From Rhodospirillales bacterium (GTDB lineage: Bacteria; Pseudomonadota; Alphaproteobacteria; Rhodospirillales; Casp-alpha2): 14,946 bases of DNA. Positions 7,281 through 14,081 of this stretch are shown here, one piece after another (position 1 is the stretch's first letter; every line of letters starts with the position of its first letter). Location of the stretch: positions 1 through 14,946 of the forward strand of contig JANRAT010000310.1 of assembly GCA_030727885.1 (NCBI GenBank). Direction: 5' to 3'. The notes below the pieces were generated by a model that was not told the DNA's origin, searched no databases, and was given only the letters and a program-made list of their open reading frames with translations. Position numbers and translations under genes: made by a program.

Positions 7281-7967
7281 TTATCGCGAACGTGTCGCCA
7301 TCTTTTTTTCGAGCGACTTCGACCACTTCGACAACGGAAAGCAGAGGCAGAAATAAATCAGCGCCACCATAGGATAGATGATATACGGCTCGGCGCCATC
7401 CAGCTGCGAGTTGGCGATTTTTTTGCCCCACCTCATGAGGTCGTTGTAGTCGATAATGTAGGCCATCGAGGTTCCCTTGATGACCTGGACCATGAACCCG
7501 ACAGTCGGTGGCGTAGCGATGCGCAACGCCTGCGGGGACACGATAAACCAGAGAATTTCACCGAACGTCAGGCCGAGCGCACGGCCGCCTTCCCATTGGC
7601 CTTTGGCCACGGATTCCAGCGCACCGCGCCAGACTTCCGACATATAGGCGCTGGTGAACAGCGTCAGCGAGACACTCGCCGCAACCCATGGGGCGACGCT
7701 GATATGAAAGAAGGATGGAATGCCGAGACCGATCAGGAACAGCAGCATCAAAAGCGGGATCGCCTGAAACAGCCAGATATAACCGGTCGCGACTTTGCGC
7801 AGCCAGCCAATCGGCGAGATCTTGAGAATGGTGAACAGCAGACCGATCAGCCCCCCGCCGATGAACGCCGTCAGCGACAGATAGATGGTCCATTGCGTGG
7901 CGTTGACCAGCGTGCCGATGACGTTGCTGTAAAAAGGTCCGAACACGGGTTCCAGAAGCGCGCTCAT
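7281..7967 (-). CDS. Polar-amino-acid ABC importer permease (second of pair)
   Basis: A 228-residue inner-membrane subunit of the HisM/GlnP family with about five membrane helices. The cytoplasmic EAA loop that docks on the ATPase is visible at about 133-161 (AKGQWEGGRALGL ending in PQALR). ATG at 7967 overlaps the previous permease's stop in an ATGA junction and has a GGAGG site 8 nt upstream. A start at 7982 would add five residues and lacks that spacing. The overlap indicates translational coupling and a heteromeric permease pair. Its transport substrate should be that of the binding protein encoded next. Confidence 0.95.
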   Translation of the reverse strand: MSALLEPVFGPFYSNVIGTLVNATQWTIYLSLTAFIGGGLIGLLFTILKISPIGWLRKVATGYIWLFQAIPLLMLLFLIGLGIPSFFHISVAPWVAASVSLTLFTSAYMSEVWRGALESVAKGQWEGGRALGLTFGEILWFIVSPQALRIATPPTVGFMVQVIKGTSMAYIIDYNDLMRWGKKIANSQLDGAEPYIIYPMVALIYFCLCFPLSKWSKSLEKKMATRSR

Positions 7968-8647
7968 CGGATCGACCTCCACGGAAAGGCGTATCGGTTT
8001 AGGGCATTGAAGATCGCCTTGTAGCCGAACACGATTGCCACATAGAGAACCGTCAGTACGATAAAGACTTCAAAGTCGCGGAAGTTCCGGTCGGCGACAA
8101 AGCGCCCGGCCCAGGTCAGGTCTTCGACGCCGATTTCCGAAATCAGGCCGGTGGTCAGAAACAGAAACACGAACTGGCTGGTCAGTGACGGATAGACGTT
8201 GCAGAGCGCCTGCGGCAGAACGATGTCGAGAAAGATCTGCCGCTTGGTCAGGCACAGCGATCCCGCCGCTTCGATCTGTCCGGTCGGTATGGAGCTGATG
8301 CCGGCGCGGACCACCTCGGCGAAGTAGGCGGAAAAGTTCAGCGTCATCGCCAGCAAGGCCGAAGCTTCGAACGACCAGCGATAGTGTAAAAGCTGGGGCA
8401 GGCCGAAGGCGACAAAGAACAACTGTACGATGAACGGGGTGTTGCGGACCGTTTCGATATAGCCCTGGGCAAAGCCGCTCAGCAGTTTTGGCGATGATTT
8501 GCCCTGCGCGCTGACCAGCACCAGTCCGAGGATCATGCCGAGAATGCCGCCGGCGGTCGAAAGCTCGATACTGACCAGACAGCCATGCAGCAGCCTGTCG
8601 ATGTATTCGGGTTCACGCCAGATTTCGTAGAAGCGGAAATCAAACAT
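7964..8647 (-). CDS. Polar-amino-acid ABC importer permease (first of pair)
   Basis: A 227-residue inner-membrane subunit of the HisQ/GlnP family. It begins MFDFRFYEIW, then a membrane helix with IELSTAGGILG, the conserved ETVRNTPFIVQLFF segment (about 65-78), NFSAYFAEVVRAG (about 104-116), and the EAA loop IPTGQIEAAGSL (about 119-130) closing with PQAL. The open frame extends upstream to 8788, but that extension overlaps the ATPase gene and lacks family similarity; ATG at 8647, with AGGGG about 9 nt upstream, gives the normal N-terminus. It starts 10 bp after the ATPase stop and is coupled to the second permease by the 4-bp ATGA overlap. Confidence 0.95.
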   Translation of the reverse strand: MFDFRFYEIWREPEYIDRLLHGCLVSIELSTAGGILGMILGLVLVSAQGKSSPKLLSGFAQGYIETVRNTPFIVQLFFVAFGLPQLLHYRWSFEASALLAMTLNFSAYFAEVVRAGISSIPTGQIEAAGSLCLTKRQIFLDIVLPQALCNVYPSLTSQFVFLFLTTGLISEIGVEDLTWAGRFVADRNFRDFEVFIVLTVLYVAIVFGYKAIFNALNRYAFPWRSIR

Positions 8648-8657
8648 GTCGGCGCCC

Positions 8658-9407
8658 CTACAGTATCTGACCGAGGAACGCCTTGGTGCGTTCGTGCTGC
8701 GGATTGGTGAAGAAGCTTTCCGGGTCGTTCTGTTCGACGATCTGACCGGCGTCCATGAAGATGACGCGATCGGCGACCTGGCGGGCAAAGCCCATTTCGT
8801 GGGTGACGCACAGCATCGTCATGCCGGTCTTGGCCATACCGACCATGGTATCGAGCACCTCGTTGACCATTTCCGGATCAAGCGCCGAGGTCGGCTCGTC
8901 AAACAGCATGATTTTCGGCTCAAGGCAGAGCGCCCGGGCAATCGCCACCCGCTGCTGCTGGCCGCCGGACAATTGCCCCGGGAACTTGTCGCGTTGTTCC
9001 GGGATGCGCACCTGGGTGAGAAAGCGCATGGCCACTTCGGTGGCTTCCTGCTTGCTCCGCTTCAGGGCCCGGCGTTGTGCCAGAACGCAGTTTTGCAGGA
9101 CGGTAAGGTGCGGGAACAGGTTGAAGGACTGAAACACCATGCCGACCTCGCGGCGCACCGCTTCGACTTTCTTCATGTCCATGGTCAGTTCCACGCCGTT
9201 GACGACGATGTCGCCATCCTGATGGACTTCGAGGCGGTTGAGGCAGCGGATCAGCGTTGATTTGCCGGACCCCGAAGGCCCGCAAATGACGACACGTTCG
9301 CCGAACTTGACGGTGAGATTTATGTTTTTGAGAACCTGAAAGTCACCGTACCACTTGCTCATCGAACGGATCGAGACGGCCGGTCCGGCAGCAACTGTTT
9401 CACTCAT
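8658..9407 (-). CDS. Polar-amino-acid ABC importer ATPase
   Basis: The cytoplasmic ATP-hydrolysing subunit, 249 residues, of GlnQ/HisP type. Visible are Walker [10 protein letters not shown] (43-51), the Q-loop glutamine (Gln93, [10 protein letters not shown]), signature LSGGQQQR (146-153), Walker [15 protein letters not shown] (166-179) and the switch His203 (CVTHEMGFA). ATG at 9407 is chosen for the AAGGGGAA site directly upstream and family length; an in-frame ATG at 9467 would add 20 unrelated residues. It is the first gene of the importer operon, diverging from the RpiR-family regulator, and its promoter overlaps the candidate operator at 9498-9513. Having the ATPase first and the binding protein last is a less common order for this family. 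Confidence 0.96.
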   Translation of the reverse strand: MSETVAAGPAVSIRSMSKWYGDFQVLKNINLTVKFGERVVICGPSGSGKSTLIRCLNRLEVHQDGDIVVNGVELTMDMKKVEAVRREVGMVFQSFNLFPHLTVLQNCVLAQRRALKRSKQEATEVAMRFLTQVRIPEQRDKFPGQLSGGQQQRVAIARALCLEPKIMLFDEPTSALDPEMVNEVLDTMVGMAKTGMTMLCVTHEMGFARQVADRVIFMDAGQIVEQNDPESFFTNPQHERTKAFLGQIL

Positions 9408-9421
9408 GTCATTCCCCTTCT

Positions 9422-9453
9422 GGACCCTGTAAGGGCCTTTAACCGCTGTGCGG
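9422..9453 (-). other. Two small hairpins in the importer mRNA leader
   Basis: In the leader between the predicted transcription start (about 9478) and ATG 9407 there are two short dyads: CCGC-ACA-GCGG (9453 to 9443) and AGGCCCT-TAC-AGGGTCC-like (about 9438 to 9422), the latter ending just before the ribosome site. They could affect translation or mRNA stability. No riboswitch class is recognised, and they may be incidental. Confidence 0.3.
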
Positions 9454-9484
9454 CAGAACCAAAACATATGAAACTCAAATTTTT

Positions 9485-9514
9485 ATTATGATGACAATGA
9501 AACAATAATTTCAG
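9485..9514 (-). promoter_or_regulatory. Predicted promoter of the ABC importer operon
   Basis: On the minus strand CTGAAA (9514 to 9509) and CATAAT (9490 to 9485) are 18 bp apart, matching four and five of six sigma70 consensus bases. The predicted start is near 9478, giving a leader of about 70 nt. A consensus TTGACA (9522 to 9517) is also nearby but has a poorer -10 at the right distance (CATTGT). Either choice overlaps the inverted repeat at 9498-9513. Confidence 0.5.
9498..9513. promoter_or_regulatory. Candidate RpiR-family operator (perfect TGAAA-N6-TTTCA dyad)
   Basis: TGAAA-CAATAA-TTTCA is a perfect 5+6+5 inverted repeat midway between the divergent importer and regulator genes. It covers the -35/spacer region of the leftward promoter, so bound protein should block importer transcription. 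A weaker copy with the same spacing, TGAAA-N6-TTTTT, lies at 9469-9484, 29 bp away, near the predicted importer start. TGAAA/TTTCA half-sites are typical of several RpiR/MurR regulators (established knowledge); assignment to this regulator rests on position. Confidence 0.55.
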
Positions 9515-9534
9515 TTTGTCAATAATAGTAAAAC

Positions 9535-9563
9535 TTGATTTTCAGAAAAGTGCTCTGTACCAT
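9535..9563 (+). promoter_or_regulatory. Predicted promoter of the regulator/hydrolase operon
   Basis: TTGATT (9535-9540) and TACCAT (9558-9563) have an ideal 17-bp spacer; transcription would start near 9570, about 23 nt before the regulator's ATG, with an AGAGG ribosome site at 9576-9580. A TTTTC-A-GAAAA dyad (9539-9549) lies in the spacer and could be a further binding site. TTGTCA (9516-9521) is an alternative -35 without a good -10. Confidence 0.4.
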
Positions 9564-9592
9564 GAAAAAAATACAAGAGGAAATATCGAGAC

Positions 9593-10510
9593 ATGGCCAA
9601 GGCAACTCCCGGTATAAAGCCGAAGAAACCCAAGAAGCCGGCAGGCAATGATCAGCCGGCTGTGCTGACCCCGGGCCGCTCGCTGGAATCCCGGCTGCAT
9701 GAACAATATGCCTCGCTGCCGGTCAGCGAGCGCAAGATCGCCGATCTCATTCTCGATTTTCCGGGCGAGCTGGCGGCTTATTCGGCAACCGAAATCGCCG
9801 AGCTGGCCAATGCCTCGAAAGCTGCCGTGACGCGCTTGATCCGCAGGCTCGGCTACGCCAACTTCGAAGAAGTGCGCAGAACCATCCGTGACGGACGCAA
9901 GGTCGGCTCGCCGTATTTCCTGATGGATCGGGAAAGCAAATCGGAATCCTTTGCGCAGCGCATTCATAATCATATTGAGCAGGACATCGCCTCGATCAAT
10001 CTGACCCTTGAGGGCCTTTACAAGGAAACCTTCGATGCCATCGTCAAGGCGATCAGTACGGCAAGGCGGGTCTGGCTGGTCGGCTTTCGCAATGGTCATT
10101 ATCTGGCCGGCTATGCGCGCTGGCAGCTGATCCAGGTGCGTGGTGATGTGCACCTGATGCCGCAGGCCGGCGAGACGATGGCGGAATATCTGGCGGATCT
10201 GCAGCCCGATGATGTGCTGATCGTGATGGGATTTCGCCGCCGTCTGCCGGCGATCCAGCGGATCGTCGACACCGCCAAGAAGGCCGGTGTGCCGACGCTG
10301 GTACTGACCGATCCGACAGCACCCGACACGATGCGGGCGACCTGGACCATTCGCTGTGAAATCCGTGGCAACGACTTCTTCGACCGCTATACCGGCGTGA
10401 TGTCGTTCCTGCATCTGCTCAGCGTTTCGGTGGCCCGCGCCACCGGCGCCAAGGGACGGCGGCATCTGCAGCGGATCGAAGCAATCCACGAGGACTTCAA
10501 TGACTTCTAG
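9593..10510 (+). CDS. RpiR/MurR-family transcriptional regulator
   Basis: A 305-residue regulator. After a Lys/Pro-rich tail (1-29) comes the RpiR N-terminal helix-turn-helix domain (about 30-105: LPVSERKIADLILDFPGELAAYS, then ATEIAELANASKAAVTRLIRRLGY, the recognition region), followed by a SIS domain (about 145-280: VWLVGFRNGHYLAGYAR, LIVMGFRRR, GVPTLVLTDPTAP). SIS domains in this family bind sugar phosphates or other small effectors; the effector here is unknown but likely a substrate or intermediate of the linked pathway. It diverges from the ABC importer, with a shared control region containing a TGAAA-N6-TTTCA dyad. Its last 11 bases overlap the hydrolase gene downstream, so it is translated with the enzymes it probably controls. 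ATG 9593 is the only start giving a full domain with a usable ribosome site. Confidence 0.95.
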   Translation: MAKATPGIKPKKPKKPAGNDQPAVLTPGRSLESRLHEQYASLPVSERKIADLILDFPGELAAYSATEIAELANASKAAVTRLIRRLGYANFEEVRRTIRDGRKVGSPYFLMDRESKSESFAQRIHNHIEQDIASINLTLEGLYKETFDAIVKAISTARRVWLVGFRNGHYLAGYARWQLIQVRGDVHLMPQAGETMAEYLADLQPDDVLIVMGFRRRLPAIQRIVDTAKKAGVPTLVLTDPTAPDTMRATWTIRCEIRGNDFFDRYTGVMSFLHLLSVSVARATGAKGRRHLQRIEAIHEDFNDF

Positions 10511-11762
10511 CCGCGCCAGGTCAGCCCCTGTGCCGCCGGTCCACGATATCGGCGCCGAGATCATGGCCCGGGCCGATGCGCTGGCGGCCATCAGCGAACA
10601 AGCGGACGGCCTGACCCGGCGCTATCTCAGCCCCGAACATGCCCGTGCCAATGCCCTCGTCGCAAAGTGGATGCGCGACGCCGGCATGACGGCTCGTATT
10701 GATGCGGTCGGCAATGTGGTCGGACGTTATGAAGGTCTTGGCGCTGATGCGCCGGCGTTGTTTCTGGGCTCACACCTCGACACCGTCGCCGATGCCGGAC
10801 GCTATGACGGCATGCTGGGGGTGATCACCGCGATCTCGTGTATCGGTGCCCTGCACCGCTCAGGCGAACGGTTTGATTTCGCCATCGAAGTGCTCGGTTT
10901 TGGAGACGAGGAGGGCTTGCGTTACCAGTCGACACTGCTCGGCAGCCGCGCCGTGGCCGGTAATTTTGATCCGGCCCTGCTGGCCCGCTGCGATCAGAAC
11001 GGTGTCAGCATGGCAGACGCAATGCGGGCCTTCGGGCTTGATCCGGATGCGGTCGGGGATGCCGCCCGAAAACCGGCCGAGGTGCTTGGCTATGTCGAGT
11101 TGCATATCGAACAGGGGCCGGTGCTGGAAAAGCGTGGCCGTCCGGTCGGAGCCGTCACCGCCATTGCCGGGGCAACCCGCCTCGCCGTGACCGTCACCGG
11201 CGAGGCCGGTCACGCCGGCACCGTGCCGATGGATTCCAGACGGGATGCGCTGACTGCCGCTGCGGAAGTTGTGCTTGCCGTCGAAGCCCTGTGCAGCGGC
11301 AAGCCGGGGGTGGTCGGCACGGTCGGTGTGCTGGATGTACTGCCCGGTGCCTCCAACGTTATCCCGGGCAAGGCGATGCTGAGCATCGATATCCGTGCCG
11401 GTGAAAACGCCCAGCGTCTGCAGGCCGTGGACGATGTCAGAAAAGCCGTTGCCGGGATTGCCGGAAAGCGCGGTGTCGCGATTGATGTTCAGCAGACCCA
11501 CGAAAGCCAAAGCAGCCCCTGCGCCCCCTGGCTGATCCGTCAGATCGTTGCCGCCATCGGTGAAGACGATGCGGTCTGTCTGCCGAGCGGTGCCGGACAC
11601 GATGCCGCGGCGATGGCGGCGCTCAGCGATGTCGGCATGATCTTCGTGCGCTGTACCGGCGGGATCAGCCATAATCCGGCCGAGAGCATCAGCGAGGCCG
11701 ATGCGCAGGCTGGCGCTGATACCCTGATTCGTTTCATTCAAAATTTCAAAGTCGAGGACTAA
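10500..11762 (+). CDS. M20-type hydantoinase/carbamoylase-family amidase (allantoate amidohydrolase or N-carbamoyl-L-amino acid hydrolase)
   Basis: A 420-residue cytoplasmic metalloenzyme that hydrolyses ureido or carbamoyl groups from amino-acid-like substrates. All hallmark residues are present: GSHLDTV (His92, Asp94), RYDGMLG (Asp103), GFGDEEG (Glu137/Glu138), YVELHIEQGP (His202), GEAGHAGTVPMDSRRDA (235-250, dimerisation/substrate region), SGAGHDA (His367) and ISHNPAE (His391). Length fits the family. The ATG at 10500 lies inside the regulator's last codons (11-bp overlap, different frame), implying coupled translation. The next enzyme starts 3 bp after its stop. Sequence alone does not separate allantoate from N-carbamoyl-amino-acid hydrolases. 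No allantoinase, urease or glyoxylate genes are nearby, so I lean towards an N-carbamoyl or related N-blocked amino acid. Confidence 0.93.
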   Translation: MTSSRARSAPVPPVHDIGAEIMARADALAAISEQADGLTRRYLSPEHARANALVAKWMRDAGMTARIDAVGNVVGRYEGLGADAPALFLGSHLDTVADAGRYDGMLGVITAISCIGALHRSGERFDFAIEVLGFGDEEGLRYQSTLLGSRAVAGNFDPALLARCDQNGVSMADAMRAFGLDPDAVGDAARKPAEVLGYVELHIEQGPVLEKRGRPVGAVTAIAGATRLAVTVTGEAGHAGTVPMDSRRDALTAAAEVVLAVEALCSGKPGVVGTVGVLDVLPGASNVIPGKAMLSIDIRAGENAQRLQAVDDVRKAVAGIAGKRGVAIDVQQTHESQSSPCAPWLIRQIVAAIGEDDAVCLPSGAGHDAAAMAALSDVGMIFVRCTGGISHNPAESISEADAQAGADTLIRFIQNFKVED

Positions 11763-11765
11763 TCC

Positions 11766-13001
11766 GTGGACCCGAAACTGACCGCAGCGCTGAGCGCCGA
11801 AATCGATGCCAGCTTTGATGATGAAGTGGCATTCCTGCAGGCACTGGTGCGGGTGCCCTCAGACAACCCGCCCGGTAATTGCACGCCGCACGCGGTGCGC
11901 GCCGCGGACCTTCTGGAAGAGATCGGCTTCACGGTTGAACGTCACCCCGTGCCGACTGATCTGTGTCACGCCAACGGCATGATCTCGGCAACCAACCTGA
12001 TCATCCGCCAGCGCTTCGGCGCGGGCCCGGTGATTGCCTTCAACGCGCATGGCGATGTCGTCGCCCCGGGCGACGGCTGGAGTTCTGATCCCTACGGTGC
12101 CGAGATCAGGGACGGCTGGATGTATGGCCGTGGTGCGGCCGTATCGAAATCCGATTTCGCCACCTATGTCTATGCCCTGAAGGCGGTGATGGCGTGTAAC
12201 CCGCCGCTCGCCGGCAGCATCGAACTGCACCTGACCTATGACGAGGAAGTCGGCGGCTTCATCGGCCCGAAGTGGCTTCTGGATGAAGGACTCTCAAAGC
12301 CCGACTATGCGGTATCCGCCGGTTTCTCTTACGCCGTCATCACGGCTCACAACGGCTGTTTGCATCTGGAAGTGAGCGTGCTCGGCAAGTCCGCGCATGC
12401 CGCCAAACCGTCCACCGGCCATGACGCCATGGAAGCCGCCAACGCGGTCCTTACGGCGCTTTATCAGCATCGTAAAAGTCTGGGTGCGACGGTCTCGGCA
12501 ATCAGCGGGATCGGCTCGCCCAATCTCAACGTCGGCCTGATCGAAGGCGGCATCAACACCAACGTGGTGCCGGACCGCGTCACCCTGCGCCTCGATCGCC
12601 GCATGATCCCGGAAGAAAACGCCGCAGAAGTGGAAGCCGGATTGCGTGCCCTGATTGCCGACAGCCTGCATGGACTGCCGGGGATCACGCATAGCGTCAG
12701 CCGGGTCCTGCTGGCGGAACCGCTGGCGCCGGTCGGCGATATTACGCACCTTGCGGAAACCCTGCAGGCGAACGCGACACGGGTTATCGGCGAGCCGGTG
12801 CCGTTGCTTGGTGTGCCGCTGTATACCGATGCCCGCCACTATGCGACGCAGGGCATACCGACGGTGTTGTATGGTGCCGGCCCGCGCAGCATCGAAGAGG
12901 CGAACGCGCACCGCGCCGATGAACGGCTGCCGCTCGATAGCCTGCGCAAGGCGACCGAAGTGATTGCCGGCACCATGGTGGACATGCTGGCGCAGAAATA
13001 A
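11766..13001 (+). CDS. M20-family deacylase/peptidase-like protein (ArgE/DapE-related) with substituted metal ligands
   Basis: A 411-residue cytoplasmic protein with the M20 fold: catalytic domain 1-195 and about 310-411, lid domain about 196-305 (GKSAHAAKPSTGHDAMEAA). It retains His95-Gly-Asp97 (NAHGD), the catalytic/metal Glu pair 160-161 (TYDEEVGG) and C-terminal His382 (NAHRADE). The bridging Asp normally in GRGxxD is Val126 (GRGAAVSKSD), and the Glu of the GEPT-like motif is replaced in SAGFS (185-188). A dinuclear zinc site as in DapE/ArgE is therefore unlikely; one metal, or use of Asp130, is possible. I have an impression that an AVSKSDF variant exists in other alphaproteobacteria, which would make this a subfamily trait. 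GTG at 11766 is the start, with GAGGA (11754-11758) 7 nt upstream. It is the last gene of the regulator operon and likely acts after or beside the amidase on the imported compound. Confidence 0.9.
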   Translation: MDPKLTAALSAEIDASFDDEVAFLQALVRVPSDNPPGNCTPHAVRAADLLEEIGFTVERHPVPTDLCHANGMISATNLIIRQRFGAGPVIAFNAHGDVVAPGDGWSSDPYGAEIRDGWMYGRGAAVSKSDFATYVYALKAVMACNPPLAGSIELHLTYDEEVGGFIGPKWLLDEGLSKPDYAVSAGFSYAVITAHNGCLHLEVSVLGKSAHAAKPSTGHDAMEAANAVLTALYQHRKSLGATVSAISGIGSPNLNVGLIEGGINTNVVPDRVTLRLDRRMIPEENAAEVEAGLRALIADSLHGLPGITHSVSRVLLAEPLAPVGDITHLAETLQANATRVIGEPVPLLGVPLYTDARHYATQGIPTVLYGAGPRSIEEANAHRADERLPLDSLRKATEVIAGTMVDMLAQK

Positions 13002-13003
13002 GG

Positions 13004-13897
13004 TCAGCCCTTGGGGGCGGTATCGCGGATCTGGTTGATGATTCCGGAGAAGTCCTTGCCCTTGCCACCCTCGCTAACATAGCGGCGGTAATTATCCGCC
13101 GCTGCGGCAGCCATTTCGACATTGGCACCAAAGCTTTTGGCGGCGGCCAGCGCCAGATCCATATCCTTGAGCATCAGTTCGGCGGCAAAGCCCGGCGCAT
13201 AATCCCGGTTGGCGGGCGACGTGGGGACCGGTCCCGGGACCGGGCAGTAACTGGTCAGCGACCAGCACTGGCCGGACGCCGTGCTGGACACGTCAAACAG
13301 CTTCTGTTTATCAAGCCCCAGCTTTTCGGCCAGCACGAACGCTTCGGCAACCGCCTGCATCTGTATGCCGAGCATCATGTTGTTGCAGACCTTGGCCGCC
13401 TGTCCGGCCCCGGCGCCACCGCAATGCACGATGTTCTTGCCCATGGCTTCAAGCACCGGCTTGGCCTGGGCAAAGGCCGCGTCCGAGCCGCCGACCATCA
13501 GTGTCAGGGTGCCGGCAACAGCGCCGCCGACACCGCCGGAAACCGGCGCGTCGAGCATCAGAAAGCCGCGTTCGGCGGCGGTGGCATGGACCGCGCGGGC
13601 GGTGTCCACATCAATAGTCGAGCAGTCGATCATCAGGACGCCCGGCTTTGCAGCATCGAATACGGATGAAGTATAGACGTCCTTCACATGCTTGCCGGCC
13701 GGCAGCATCGTCACAATGACATCGGCGTCTTTGACGGCATCGGCGGCAGACGCGGCGATGACGGCACCCTTGGCGGCAACCTGATCGAGGTGCCATTGCG
13801 ACAGATCAAACACCGTCACTGCGTGACCGGCTTTCAGAAGATTGCTGGCCATCGGCCCGCCCATGTTGCCGACGCCGATAAATCCTATCTTAGCCAT
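13004..13897 (-). CDS. mmsB: 3-hydroxyisobutyrate dehydrogenase
   Basis: A 297-residue NAD-dependent dehydrogenase oxidising 3-hydroxyisobutyrate to methylmalonate semialdehyde in valine degradation. It shows the Rossmann motif GVGNMG (8-13), the substrate motif DAPVSGGVGGA (116-126), catalytic Lys169 with Asn173 (GQAAKVCNNMM), and the MmsB-specific region SSTASGQCWSL and PVPGPVPTSPANRDY (204-233). That region favours MmsB over tartronate semialdehyde reductase (GlxR), which shares the fold. ATG at 13897 has an AGGGAG site (13908-13913) about 10 nt upstream. Its stop is 2 bp from the stop of the convergent M20 gene. No other valine-pathway gene is visible in the window, so it appears to be transcribed alone or with genes outside the window. 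Confidence 0.95.
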   Translation of the reverse strand: MAKIGFIGVGNMGGPMASNLLKAGHAVTVFDLSQWHLDQVAAKGAVIAASAADAVKDADVIVTMLPAGKHVKDVYTSSVFDAAKPGVLMIDCSTIDVDTARAVHATAAERGFLMLDAPVSGGVGGAVAGTLTLMVGGSDAAFAQAKPVLEAMGKNIVHCGGAGAGQAAKVCNNMMLGIQMQAVAEAFVLAEKLGLDKQKLFDVSSTASGQCWSLTSYCPVPGPVPTSPANRDYAPGFAAELMLKDMDLALAAAKSFGANVEMAAAAADNYRRYVSEGGKGKDFSGIINQIRDTAPKG

Positions 13898-13943
13898 CAG
13901 ATATTTCTCCCTGGATTATTCTCTGTATTTTTTGTCTTCGGTT

Positions 13944-13973
13944 ATTGTGAGGGCGCGATGCACGGAACTTCAA
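13944..13973 (-). promoter_or_regulatory. Possible mmsB promoter
   Basis: TTGAAG (13973 to 13968) and CACAAT (13949 to 13944), 18 bp apart on the minus strand, would start transcription near 13937, about 40 nt before the mmsB ATG. The -35 lies inside the 10-bp direct repeat. The -10 is weak (four of six bases). Confidence 0.3.
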
Positions 13974-14050
13974 TGATTATCTGAACAGCCAGCGATGCAG
14001 CAGTTTGGTGTAGCGCGGCATCACCACATAAACCATCAGGACTTCAATGA
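13967..14050. repeat. 10-bp direct repeat flanking a decayed segment
   Basis: ACTTCAATGA occurs at 13967-13976 and again at 14041-14050, 74 bp apart, in the mmsB/efflux-pump gap. The right copy contains the efflux gene's stop codon; the left copy lies just after the stop of the short open stretch. It may be a trace of slippage or a deletion/duplication event, or chance. Confidence 0.4.
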
Positions 14051-14081
14051 CCGCCGGGGGCAGCCGTGCCTCCTGGCCGCT
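13977..14081 (-). pseudogene. Possible C-terminal remnant of another membrane protein
   Basis: In a frame different from the efflux gene, and overlapping its last 38 bases, 34 open codons run after an in-frame TGA to a TAA at 13977-13979. They read ARLPPAVIEVLMVYVVM then PRYTKLLHRWLFR: a hydrophobic helix followed by a basic end, unlike random coding shadow. It reminds me of the C-terminal tail (VVMPRxTRLLRRWL-like) of membrane-anchored antibiotic-biosynthesis-monooxygenase-domain proteins (COG3224), but that is from memory. There is no full gene and no ribosome site of note; an internal ATG would give a 19-residue peptide. A remnant left by a deletion is the best reading. Confidence 0.35.

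Noticed and set aside
8648..8788. N-terminal extension of the first permease
   Set aside because: Ser/Arg/Thr-rich sequence unlike the family and overlapping the ATPase coding region; ATG 8647 gives the normal start.
9408..9467. 20-residue N-terminal extension of the ATPase
   Set aside because: No family similarity; ATG 9407 has a strong ribosome site, and the predicted promoter gives it an ordinary leader.
9562..9651. Short reading frame (29 codons, MKKIQEEISRHG...) overlapping the regulator start
   Set aside because: No ribosome site; its ATG lies within the predicted -10 (before the predicted transcription start), and it overlaps the regulator in another frame. A leader peptide cannot be supported.
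9542..10591. 349-codon minus-strand frame through the regulator
   Set aside because: Shadow of the RpiR gene; it also crosses the predicted regulator promoter.
10860..11741. 293-codon minus-strand frame
   Set aside because: Shadow of the amidase gene, which has every family motif in the plus frame.
13225..13242. Two overlapping 12-bp palindromes, GGGACCGGTCCC and GGTCCCGGGACC
   Set aside because: They lie inside the conserved PVPGPVPTSP coding segment of mmsB; repeated Pro/Val/Gly codons explain them.
13004..13897. Tartronate semialdehyde reductase (GlxR) as product, which would fit an allantoin pathway
   Set aside because: The SSTASGQCWSL and PVPGPVPTSPANRDY regions are characteristic of 3-hydroxyisobutyrate dehydrogenase, and no other glyoxylate gene is present.
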